Origin: Dehalococcoidia bacterium
GTDB taxonomy: Bacteria; Chloroflexota; Dehalococcoidia; Dehalococcoidales; BS750m-G39
Direction: 5' to 3'
DNA length: 19,689 nt
Assembly: GCA_030615425.1 (NCBI GenBank)
Contig: JAUWZG010000011.1
Location: 1 to 19,689 of the forward strand
A program made the position numbers and the translations under genes. How positions within the stretch are numbered: the stretch's first letter is position 1; every line of letters begins with the position of its first letter. The notes beneath the pieces are model-generated. The model ran no database searches and was not told where the DNA came from. It was given only the letters and a program-made list of their open reading frames with translations. Shown piece by piece: positions 7,218 to 13,881 of the stretch.

Positions 7218-8360
7218 ATGAGTGTCATAAATCCATTCGCCGAAGCCGCCGAAGCTATAATTGAAGCTGGGGGAGAAGCCCTTAAGTCCTGCTACCAGTG
7301 CGGGTTGTGCACTGCCGCCTGCCCCTGGAACCTGGTCCGCAGCTTTCTCACCCGAAGGCTCATTCACGGGGCACAGCTCGGTCTGGTAGAGCTTGAGGAT
7401 GAGGATGTCTGGCTTTGCGCCACCTGCGGTGCCTGCGTAGAACGGTGCCCCCGCGGCGTGGAAATCATAGACATTATGAGAGCCTTACGCCGTATCGGGA
7501 CACAGTGGGGAGCCAACCCCAAGAGTCTCAAGACGGTAATGACCAGCCTGGGGTCGGTGGGCAACCCGATGGGGGAGGCGCGGGAGAAGAGAGCAGACTG
7601 GGCTAAGGGGCTTGGAGTGAAGACCTTTGCTCCTAAAACTGAGTTTCTCTATTTTCCCTGTTGCACCCCAATCTATGATCCTCAGGCGAAAAGAATAGCC
7701 CTAGCTACGGCTAGCCTCTTAAACAAAGCCAAGGTTGATTTCGGGATTCTAGGGACTGAGGAAAGTTGTTGCGGGGAAAGCGCCCGCAAGGCGGGAGAGG
7801 AGGAGCTATCCCAAAACCTAGCTCAAGCCAATATTGAAGCCTTTAAGCGCCACGGCGTGAGCAAGGTCATTGTCTCCTCCCCCCACTGCTACCACACCTT
7901 CAGTAATGAATACCCCGCTATGGGCGGGGACTTCCAGGTAACCCACTTCACCCAGTTCCTGGCGGAATTAATAGAGAACAAGAAACTTAAGCCGAAGAAG
8001 CCTTTGCCCAAAAAGGTCGCCTACCATGACCCCTGCTATTTGGGGCGACACAATAAGATATATGACGAGCCGAGAAAGGTGCTGAAGAGCATCCCCGAGC
8101 TTGAGCTGATTGAGCTTCCTGACTCCGGTGAGGACAGTCTCTGCTGCGGGGGCGGCGGGGGAAGAATATGGATGGAGACCAAGAAAGAAGAGAGGCTCTC
8201 CGACCTTAGAATAGAGCAAGCCTTGGAGGTGGGCGCCGAGGTGCTGGCTGTCGCCTGCCCCTACTGCCTGATTAACTTCGCCGATAGCCTCCTCAGTATG
8301 AATAAGAAGGACGCTTTAGAGGTCAGGGATATTTCAGAGCTGGTCAACGAGGTCATTTAA
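7218..8360 (+). CDS. HdrD-like protein (HdrC-HdrB fusion) with CCG domains
   Basis: The 380 residues combine an HdrC-like ferredoxin part with an HdrB-like part. Clusters are bound by Cys25/28/31/35 (CYQCGLCTAACP) and Cys67/70/73/77 (CATCGACVERCP). Two CCG domains follow. The first has Cys148-149, CC at 184-185 and a final SPHC in which the first cysteine of CxxC is Ser221. The second is complete: Cys273, CC at 309-310 and CPYC at 347-350. In methanogens HdrD or HdrB carries a noncubane [4Fe-4S] centre that reduces a heterodisulfide. Here the substrate is unknown, and the part may simply be an electron-transfer or disulfide-reduction module. No HdrE-like membrane cytochrome is encoded nearby and no transmembrane segment is visible, so a soluble complex with HdrA is likely. 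Confidence 0.88.
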   Translation: MSVINPFAEAAEAIIEAGGEALKSCYQCGLCTAACPWNLVRSFLTRRLIHGAQLGLVELEDEDVWLCATCGACVERCPRGVEIIDIMRALRRIGTQWGANPKSLKTVMTSLGSVGNPMGEAREKRADWAKGLGVKTFAPKTEFLYFPCCTPIYDPQAKRIALATASLLNKAKVDFGILGTEESCCGESARKAGEEELSQNLAQANIEAFKRHGVSKVIVSSPHCYHTFSNEYPAMGGDFQVTHFTQFLAELIENKKLKPKKPLPKKVAYHDPCYLGRHNKIYDEPRKVLKSIPELELIELPDSGEDSLCCGGGGGRIWMETKKEERLSDLRIEQALEVGAEVLAVACPYCLINFADSLLSMNKKDALEVRDISELVNEVI

Positions 8361-10316
8361 ATGGAAAGAAGAATCGGGGTTTATATCTGCCACTGTGGGG
8401 CTAACATTGCCGCCACGGTCAATGTGCAGGAGCTGACCGAGTTTGCCGCCACCCTGCGGGGGGTGGTGGTAGCCCGCGATTATATATTCATGTGCTCCGA
8501 CCCGGGGCAGGAGCTTATTAAGAACGATATTAAAGAATACAAGCTAAACCGGGTGGTAGTGGCTTCCTGCTCGCCTCTGCTGCATGAGCGCACCTTCCGC
8601 CGTGTCTGCCATGACGCCGGGCTAAATCCTTACCTATTTGAAATGGCTAACATCAGGGAGCACTGCAGCTGGGTTCACGAAGATGGGGCTACCGAGAAGG
8701 CTAAAGAGCTTGTCCGGGCGGCGGTGATGAAGGTTTACTACCATGAGCCTCTGGAGCCGATGGAAGTACCCATCAATGCCAACACCCTTATCGTTGGCGG
8801 CGGCATTGCTGGAATTCAGGCAGCCCTGGATATAGCCAACGCCGGCTATAAGGTCTACCTGGTGGAACAAGAGCCATCCATTGGCGGGCATATGATTCAA
8901 CTGGATAAGACCTTCCCCACCCTTGACTGCTCCGCCTGCATCCTGACCCCCAAGATGAGCGATGCTGGCTCCCACCCCAATATTGAACTTTTAACCTATA
9001 GCCAGGTGGAAGAAGTCTCAGGCTACATCGGCAATTTCAAGGTCAGAATCAGGAAGAAAGCTCGCTATGTGGACGAAGAAAAATGTAATGGTTGTGGAAT
9101 ATGCCAGGAGAAATGCCCCTGGAAGGCGGATAGCGAGTTTGATGCCGGCTTAGCTAAGAGGAAAGCTATCTATACGCCGTTTCCCCAGGCAGTGCCCAAT
9201 ATACCGGTCATTGATAAAGAACACTGTGTCTATTTCCAGAAAGGGACCTGCCGTGCCTGCGAGAAATTCTGCGAGGCTGGAGCCATTGATTTCGAGCAGA
9301 AGGATAAACTCCTCAAGATAGAGGTAGGCTCAATCATTCTGGCTACCGGCTATGATGTCTTTGACCCCAGCGTCATTTCCCAGTACGGCTATGGTAAATA
9401 CGATAACGTTATTACCGGGCTGGAGTTTGAGCGGTTATCCAATGCCGCTGGACCAAGCGGTGGACAGATTCAGCTAAAAAACGGTCAATTACCGCAGAGT
9501 GTAGCTCTCGTCCACTGCGTTGGCAGCCGGGATAAGAACTACCACGAGTATTGCTCGCGGGTCTGCTGTATGTATGCCCTGAAATTCGCTCATCTAATCA
9601 AGGAAAAGACCGAGGCTGAAGTATATCAGATGTATATTGATATGCGCTGCTTCGGCGAAGGATATGAGGAGTTTTACGAGCGGGTCAGCACCCAGGACGG
9701 GGTAAAATTCATCCGGGGCAAGGTTTCGCGTGTAACCGACCGAGTGCAGACCGACGACGAGAAAGGAAAACTGGTCGTCTGCGTTGAGGACACGCTGTTA
9801 GGCAGCTTTATCCGGGTGCCGGTGGACATGGTCGTTCTCTGCATTGCCCTCCAGCCCAGAGCCGATGCCGAGAAGGTAGCCAAACTATTCTCTATCGGAC
9901 GAAGGGCAGACGGCTTCTTCATGGAGAGGCACGTCAAACTGGAGCCGATAGCCACGCTGACTGAGGGAATATTCCTTGCCGGTTGCTGTCAGAGCCCTAA
10001 AGATATACCCGATACTGTAGCCCAGGCTAAGGGGGCTGCTTCCGAGGTATTACGCCTGCTGGCCCAGGGCAAGGTTGAGATTGAACCCATCGTGGCCGTG
10101 GTTGACGAAGAGGTCTGCTCCGGCTGCGGCTTATGTGAGAAGGCGTGCCCCTTCGGCGCCCTCACCCTGGACGGCAAAGAGAGGGTGATGCTGGTCAACC
10201 GGGCGTTATGCAAGGGGTGTGGTGCCTGTGCCACTGCCTGCCCTTCGGGGGCTATTTCCTTAAGCCATTTCACCCCTCGCCAGATACTGGAGCAAGTAGA
10301 AGCCCTGACCTATTAG
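8361..10316 (+). CDS. hdrA: HdrA-like FAD and iron-sulfur flavoprotein
   Basis: This 651-residue protein is a full HdrA. It has an N-terminal domain with ICHCG (Cys10, Cys12) and ASCSPLLHERTF, then the FAD-binding GGGIAGIQAALDIANAG starting at 146. The conserved LDCSACILTPKM (Cys190, Cys193) follows. An inserted ferredoxin region carries Cys242/245/248/252 and Cys289/297/300/304. A C-terminal ferredoxin domain carries Cys586/589/592/596 and Cys617/620/623/627. HdrA is the flavin-based electron-bifurcating core of Hdr complexes and can send one electron to a low-potential ferredoxin and one to the HdrB/D branch. Its ATG follows the HdrD-like stop codon with no gap. No selenocysteine codon is present, unlike BamE-type relatives. 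Bifurcation in this organism is inference from the family. Confidence 0.94.
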   Translation: MERRIGVYICHCGANIAATVNVQELTEFAATLRGVVVARDYIFMCSDPGQELIKNDIKEYKLNRVVVASCSPLLHERTFRRVCHDAGLNPYLFEMANIREHCSWVHEDGATEKAKELVRAAVMKVYYHEPLEPMEVPINANTLIVGGGIAGIQAALDIANAGYKVYLVEQEPSIGGHMIQLDKTFPTLDCSACILTPKMSDAGSHPNIELLTYSQVEEVSGYIGNFKVRIRKKARYVDEEKCNGCGICQEKCPWKADSEFDAGLAKRKAIYTPFPQAVPNIPVIDKEHCVYFQKGTCRACEKFCEAGAIDFEQKDKLLKIEVGSIILATGYDVFDPSVISQYGYGKYDNVITGLEFERLSNAAGPSGGQIQLKNGQLPQSVALVHCVGSRDKNYHEYCSRVCCMYALKFAHLIKEKTEAEVYQMYIDMRCFGEGYEEFYERVSTQDGVKFIRGKVSRVTDRVQTDDEKGKLVVCVEDTLLGSFIRVPVDMVVLCIALQPRADAEKVAKLFSIGRRADGFFMERHVKLEPIATLTEGIFLAGCCQSPKDIPDTVAQAKGAASEVLRLLAQGKVEIEPIVAVVDEEVCSGCGLCEKACPFGALTLDGKERVMLVNRALCKGCGACATACPSGAISLSHFTPRQILEQVEALTY

Positions 10317-10320
10317 GATT

Positions 10321-12477
10321 ATGGTTAAGCTAACCATCGACGAAGTTGAAATTACCGTGCCTGAGGGGACGACAATACTTGATGCCGCCCAGCAGGCAGA
10401 GATTTATATCCCTCACCTCTGCTCCCACCCTGACCTCCCGCCGGTAGAAGAGCTAAAACCAGCCGAGGCCGTCTATCGTGAGGGCAAGCGCATAGGAAAC
10501 AAGAAACTTGACCTTGTCTACGATGGCTGTCAGCTTTGCGTGGTGCAGATTAAAGGAGAGAAGGAGTTCCAACGCGCCTGCTCAACCAAAGTAGAAAAGG
10601 GGATGGTAGTCCACACCAATACCACGGAGGTCCAGGAGTACCGCCGAGAGAGGTTGATGCTTCTTCTGGTCAAGCATCCCCATGCTTGCTTGACCTGCGC
10701 TCAAAAGGAGGGCTGCGCCCGCTTCCCCTGCTCCTTGAACATACCGGAGAAGGAGAGGTGCTGTCCCCTGTTCGGCAACTGTGAATTCCAGAGGATAATA
10801 GAGTACGTGGGGATTAAAGAGGAGACGCTGCGCTATGTCTTTGAAGACCTGCCGCTTATCAAAGAGCCCTTATTTGAACGAGACTATAACCTGTGTATTG
10901 GCTGCACCCGCTGCATCCGGGCGTGCCGGGATTTGCGGGGGATAGAGGCTGTTGACTTCGTCTTTGATGAAGAGGGCAGGGTAATAGTAGGCACGGTCAG
11001 TCCTACACTTAGGGAATCCGCCTGTCGCTTCTGCACCGCCTGCGTCGAGGTCTGCCCCACCGGCGCCCTGGTAGATAAAGAGCCTTTTGAGACCGTCCCC
11101 TGCCAGACTGCCTGCCCGGTGGGCATAGATGTCCCCCGCTATGTCCGACTTGCCGCTGAGGGTAAATTTGATGAGTCTTATGCCGTGGTCAGGGAGAGAC
11201 TTCCCCTGCCCTCGGTATGCGGTTATATCTGCCTTGCCTTCTGTGAGGAGGAATGCCGCCGCAGCGAGGTCAATGAGCCGGTGGGCATCCGGGCCCTTAA
11301 GCGGTTCGTCAGCGAAAACCACTCCGACCTGTGGAAAAAGGGTCTCAAACCCTCCAAAGCCACCGGCAAGAAGGTAGCCATTCTGGGCTCAGGTCCAGCC
11401 GGCTTGACTGCAGGATATTACCTAACGAGAAAGGGGCATGAGGTAACCATCTTTGAGCAATCTTCCTTCCCCGGAGGTATGCTGAGGCAGGCTATCTCCC
11501 GAAAGCGCCTGCCCAAAAAGGTTTTGGGTGAGGACATTGAGGAAATCCTGAACGCCGGGGTGAAGCTAGAGCTTAACTCACCCCAGATGGGAATCGGCGG
11601 GCTCCTGGAAAAAGGGTTTAATGCCGTATTCCTAGCCACCGGGAGCACTTTTGTCGGCACCCCCGCTCTCTGGCTGAAGGAGGAAGGAGTAGAACTCACC
11701 CCTTGGGGAAGCATCAAGGTCAATGCTGAGACTCTTGCTACCAGCCGGGAAGGAGTATTTGCCGGCGGGGATGCGCTACTGGGGGGCGTTTCCCAGGATT
11801 TTATTGGCAGTGTTGCCAGCAATAAAGAAAATTTTCTGAAACTTCTGGTCGAGCGGCTGGCGGTGTTTCATGGCGATTCCTCCCGCTCCTGCATCCAGGC
11901 AGTAGCCTCGGGCAGAAAAGCCGCTGAAAACATCGACCAATATCTTGGCGGCGACGGCATCATTGACGAAGTCCTGCTCCTGCCCGAAGAGCCCAAGCAC
12001 TGGGTAGGGCGTGTGGAGGGATTTGCCGACTTAAAGCGCCTTTCGGCTGCTTACCACCCACCCACCCCCCAGTATGCCGGGCTGAGCCGGGCCGAGCCGC
12101 CCCTCAGCCAGAAGGCAGCCACCGCCGAAGCCGGGCGCTGTCTTAGATGCGACCTCAGGCTTCTGCTCTCCAAACCCATCTGGGCACCAAAAGAAGAGCT
12201 GTGGGTGGAGCTCAACTCGGAGAATGTGAGCCAGGTTCCCGGATCAGAAGGAGTCTACCAGCTGCTGGATGAAGAGAAAAACGTCACCTACATCAAGGGG
12301 ACGATGAACCTGCACCGTGAGCTGGAGGAGCAACTGGAGACTAATGAGAAGGCCCGCTACTTCATGTACGAAGAGGAGCCGATGTACACCAAGCGGGAGA
12401 GCGAGCTCTTACAGCAATACATGGCTCAACACGGTCAGATGCCCGAGGGGAATCGGGAGCTGGAAGACCTCTTCTAG
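10321..12477 (+). CDS. NuoG/GltD-like iron-sulfur flavoprotein with C-terminal GIY-YIG-like domain
   Basis: This 718-residue protein has four parts. Residues 1-100 are a [2Fe-2S] ferredoxin domain (Cys34, 70, 73, 87). Residues 105-250 resemble NuoG/HydA: a His-Cys motif (HPHACLTC, Cys123, 126, 132) and two [4Fe-4S] motifs, Cys192/195/198/202 and Cys235/238/241/245. Residues 255-545 resemble the small subunit of glutamate synthase: CQTACPVGIDVPRYV, a cysteine group at 300-312, the FAD motif GSGPAGLTAG at 356 and FAGGDALLGG at 480. The second Rossmann domain for NAD(P)H, expected between VFLATGS and the late GVFAGGD motif, is missing. Residues 644-712 resemble a GIY-YIG domain with lost catalytic residues. 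The gene lies 4 nt after hdrA and probably encodes an input or output subunit of the Hdr complex. Confidence 0.85.
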   Translation: MVKLTIDEVEITVPEGTTILDAAQQAEIYIPHLCSHPDLPPVEELKPAEAVYREGKRIGNKKLDLVYDGCQLCVVQIKGEKEFQRACSTKVEKGMVVHTNTTEVQEYRRERLMLLLVKHPHACLTCAQKEGCARFPCSLNIPEKERCCPLFGNCEFQRIIEYVGIKEETLRYVFEDLPLIKEPLFERDYNLCIGCTRCIRACRDLRGIEAVDFVFDEEGRVIVGTVSPTLRESACRFCTACVEVCPTGALVDKEPFETVPCQTACPVGIDVPRYVRLAAEGKFDESYAVVRERLPLPSVCGYICLAFCEEECRRSEVNEPVGIRALKRFVSENHSDLWKKGLKPSKATGKKVAILGSGPAGLTAGYYLTRKGHEVTIFEQSSFPGGMLRQAISRKRLPKKVLGEDIEEILNAGVKLELNSPQMGIGGLLEKGFNAVFLATGSTFVGTPALWLKEEGVELTPWGSIKVNAETLATSREGVFAGGDALLGGVSQDFIGSVASNKENFLKLLVERLAVFHGDSSRSCIQAVASGRKAAENIDQYLGGDGIIDEVLLLPEEPKHWVGRVEGFADLKRLSAAYHPPTPQYAGLSRAEPPLSQKAATAEAGRCLRCDLRLLLSKPIWAPKEELWVELNSENVSQVPGSEGVYQLLDEEKNVTYIKGTMNLHRELEEQLETNEKARYFMYEEEPMYTKRESELLQQYMAQHGQMPEGNRELEDLF

Positions 12478-12503
12478 GTTTTTGACTGGCTAACCACTTT
12501 TTT
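12477..12503 (+). terminator. Weak candidate terminator after the electron-transfer genes
   Basis: GGTT at 12477-12480 can pair with AACC at 12492-12495 (or TGG with CCA inside it), followed two bases later by six T residues (12498-12503). The stem is short, so termination is uncertain. The position at the end of the long catabolic run and before a clear promoter is suggestive. Confidence 0.25.
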
Positions 12504-12553
12504 ACCCACCGCACAGATATTGCCCACATATCCCCCATCGCAGCCCCTGGTTC

Positions 12554-12582
12554 TTGGGTCTGGCATAACACTGTGCTATACT
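12554..12582 (+). promoter_or_regulatory. Extended -10 promoter for the tsaC-rpiB pair
   Basis: TTGGGT (12554-12559) and TATACT (12577-12582) are separated by 17 nt, and TGC directly before the -10 makes it an extended -10 type. Transcription would start near 12589, about 14 nt before the ATG at 12603 and just upstream of the ribosome binding site. This supports that ATG over an upstream GTG at 12573, which lies at the -10 itself. Confidence 0.6.
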
Positions 12583-12602
12583 GTCGTCAGGAAGAAGGGG
12601 CG

Positions 12603-13247
12603 ATGGGGAACAAGCTACTTTTGTCCATCCAGCAGCAGGTTGAGCAGGCTATTACTATCCTTAAACAGGGGGGTATAGTTGCCTTTCCCACCGATACCGT
12701 CTACGGGCTGGGTGCCTGCATCAGCATTGGTCATGCCGTGGAGCGGGTCTATCAGGCAAAGAAGCGACCACGCAGTATAGCGCTCCCCTTACTCTTAACT
12801 GATATCTCTCAGATAGGCGAGGTTGCCCAGCCGGTGCCCCCGGTTGCCTGGCTCCTAGCTGACAAATTTCTGCCCGGTGCCTTGACCATAGTATTACACA
12901 AGTCCCAATCAGTCCCGGACATCATCACTGGCAAGGGTAAAACGGTAGCCGTCCGCATTCCCGCCCACCCCATCCCCGTTGCCCTGGCTCAAGGTGTGGG
13001 AACTCCTATTGTGGGCACCAGCGCTAACTTAAGCGGCAAGCCAAGTGCCTTAACTGCTGAAGATGTCCGCACTCAACTGGGGGATAAGGTAGACCTGATT
13101 ATTGATGGCGGCAGATGCCCAGGCGGCAAGGAATCTACCATCGTTGATTTGACCGGGGAGACCCCCGTCATTTTGCGAGAAGGCGCTATATCACGAGAAG
13201 AACTACAACGGGTATGCCCGAACCTTGCCTTTGCTGAAGGAGGCTAA
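12603..13247 (+). CDS. tsaC: Threonylcarbamoyl-AMP synthase (TsaC/YrdC family)
   Basis: The product has 214 residues from the chosen start. It is a YrdC-fold enzyme that makes threonylcarbamoyl-AMP from threonine, bicarbonate and ATP, the first step of t6A modification of tRNAs decoding ANN codons. Visible motifs are IVAFPTDTVYGLGA near the N terminus, KKRPRSIALPLLL (the Lys-Arg-Ser nucleotide-binding site), PGALTIVL, VAVRIPAHP, GTSANLSGKPS and ESTIVDLTG. The length fits the short TsaC form without a Sua5 C-terminal domain. GAAGG lies a few bases before the ATG at 12603; the GTG at 12573 would add ten residues from inside the promoter and is rejected. The gene is followed 3 nt later by rpiB. 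Confidence 0.92.
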   Translation: MGNKLLLSIQQQVEQAITILKQGGIVAFPTDTVYGLGACISIGHAVERVYQAKKRPRSIALPLLLTDISQIGEVAQPVPPVAWLLADKFLPGALTIVLHKSQSVPDIITGKGKTVAVRIPAHPIPVALAQGVGTPIVGTSANLSGKPSALTAEDVRTQLGDKVDLIIDGGRCPGGKESTIVDLTGETPVILREGAISREELQRVCPNLAFAEGG

Positions 13248-13250
13248 GCG

Positions 13251-13691
13251 ATGCGTATTGCCATTGGCTACGACCACTGGGGAGTGGAGCTTAAGCAGGA
13301 TATCATAAAGTTGCTTACTGATAGCGGACATAGTTATGAGGACTTTGGCTGCTATACCACTGATCCGGTAGATTACCCCGATATTGCCAAAAAGGTAGCT
13401 GAAGCAGTAGCCGCAGGCGATTTTGAGCGAGGTATTTTGATATGCAACAACGGCATCGGCATGAGCATTGCCGCCAACAAGGTCAAAGGGATAAGAGCCG
13501 CCCTTTGCTATACCGCGTTCAACGCCCGACGAACCCGTCAGCACCATAATGCCAACATACTATGTCTTGGGACAGGGAAGGAACAAAAACAGGAGCCAGT
13601 AGCTGAAATCGTCAATGCCTTTCTTACCAGCGAGTTTGAAGGCGGCAGACACCAGCGAAGGCTGGATAAAATAAGAGCCATGGAAGGCTAA
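13251..13691 (+). CDS. rpiB: RpiB/LacAB-family sugar-phosphate isomerase
   Basis: This 146-residue protein matches ribose-5-phosphate isomerase B in length and order of motifs: an N-terminal GYDHWGVELK (usually xSDHAG), VDYPDIAKKVAEAV, ICNNGIGMSIAANKVKGIRAALC with the catalytic cysteine, and RQHHNANILCLG near residue 100. RpiB interconverts ribose 5-phosphate and ribulose 5-phosphate in the pentose phosphate pathway. Several otherwise conserved residues differ: CGTGIG reads CNNGIG, DHAG reads DHWG, and HNDAN reads HHNAN. The enzyme may still be RpiB, or may act on another sugar phosphate as LacA/LacB do. The ribosome binding site GGAGG lies in the end of the preceding gene. Confidence 0.85.
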   Translation: MRIAIGYDHWGVELKQDIIKLLTDSGHSYEDFGCYTTDPVDYPDIAKKVAEAVAAGDFERGILICNNGIGMSIAANKVKGIRAALCYTAFNARRTRQHHNANILCLGTGKEQKQEPVAEIVNAFLTSEFEGGRHQRRLDKIRAMEG

Positions 13692-13705
13692 TCAGACGAA
13701 TAATC

Positions 13706-13735
13706 TTGACAATAGTATAGAAACTGTGCTACTTT
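13706..13735 (+). promoter_or_regulatory. Promoter of the ilv operon leader
   Basis: A perfect -35 box TTGACA (13706-13711) is followed after 18 nt by TACTTT (13730-13735). The expected transcription start is about 13741-13744, only 1-4 nt before the ATG of the leader peptide at 13745. Spacing of 17 nt would give CTACTT, which is less likely. Confidence 0.65.
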
Positions 13736-13744
13736 GTCAGCACG

Positions 13745-13789
13745 ATGATTTGTAACTGCGTTATTTTGGTACTCGTTACATATACATAA
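13745..13789 (+). CDS. ilvL: Candidate ilv operon leader peptide, MICNCVILVLVTYT
   Basis: This is a 14-codon reading frame between the promoter and ilvD. Seven of its 14 residues are Ile, Val or Leu, and six of these are consecutive (Val-Ile-Leu-Val-Leu-Val, 13760-13777). That enrichment is the signature of attenuator leader peptides for branched-chain amino acid operons. There is no Shine-Dalgarno sequence; the predicted transcript starts almost at the ATG, so leaderless initiation is likely. GTAAC (13752-13756) and GTTAC (13775-13779) within the frame are complementary. A hairpin begins 2 nt after the stop codon and a terminator-like hairpin follows. I infer that ribosome stalling on the run of branched-chain codons relieves termination. 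Confidence 0.7.
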   Translation: MICNCVILVLVTYT

Positions 13790-13791
13790 CC

Positions 13792-13805
13792 CGACCAGTG
13801 GGTCG
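13792..13805 (+). promoter_or_regulatory. Hairpin after the leader peptide stop codon (attenuator pause or anti-terminator region)
   Basis: CGACC-AGTG-GGTCG forms a perfect 5-bp stem with a 4-nt loop starting 2 nt after the leader stop. GTGGG (13798-13802) inside it can alternatively pair with CCCAC (13828-13832), which is part of the terminator hairpin. A ribosome resting at the stop codon would cover GTGGG and leave the terminator free to form; one stalled upstream would not. The alternative pairing is only 5 bp, so the switch model is tentative. Confidence 0.5.
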
Positions 13806-13820
13806 TCTCTATAGGATATG

Positions 13821-13844
13821 GGCCGTCCCCACGGGGCGGCCTTT
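13821..13844 (+). terminator. Terminator-like hairpin of the ilv attenuator
   Basis: GGCCG (13821-13825) pairs with CGGCC (13837-13841), and CCC with GGG inside it, around a bulged T and a CACG loop. The 8-bp stem is all G-C and is followed by TTTCTC. The T-run is short, so termination may be incomplete, as suits an attenuator. It lies 37 nt before the ilvD start codon. Confidence 0.6.
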
Positions 13845-13881
13845 CTCATAAACGGAAAAATGGGATAGAGAAGGCAAAAAT

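Noticed and set aside
5606..10316. Selenocysteine in the MvhD- or HdrA-like proteins, as in BamF and BamE
   Set aside because: All expected cysteine positions are encoded by cysteine codons and there is no in-frame TGA.
10870..11322. Long open frame on the minus strand inside the NuoG/GltD-like gene
   Set aside because: It lies wholly opposite a well-supported gene, has no recognisable motif or ribosome binding site, and is explained by codon bias; the same holds for the other antisense frames, for example at 2139-2627, 3415-3936 and 17204-17875.
12573..12602. GTG start of the TsaC-family gene at 12573
   Set aside because: It lies at the -10 box of a good promoter, before the predicted transcription start, and the ATG at 12603 has a ribosome binding site.
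13692..13881. T-box riboswitch controlling the ilv operon
   Set aside because: TGGTACTCG was checked, but the conserved GGTGGNACCGCG block and stem I features are not present; the leader-peptide model explains the region better.
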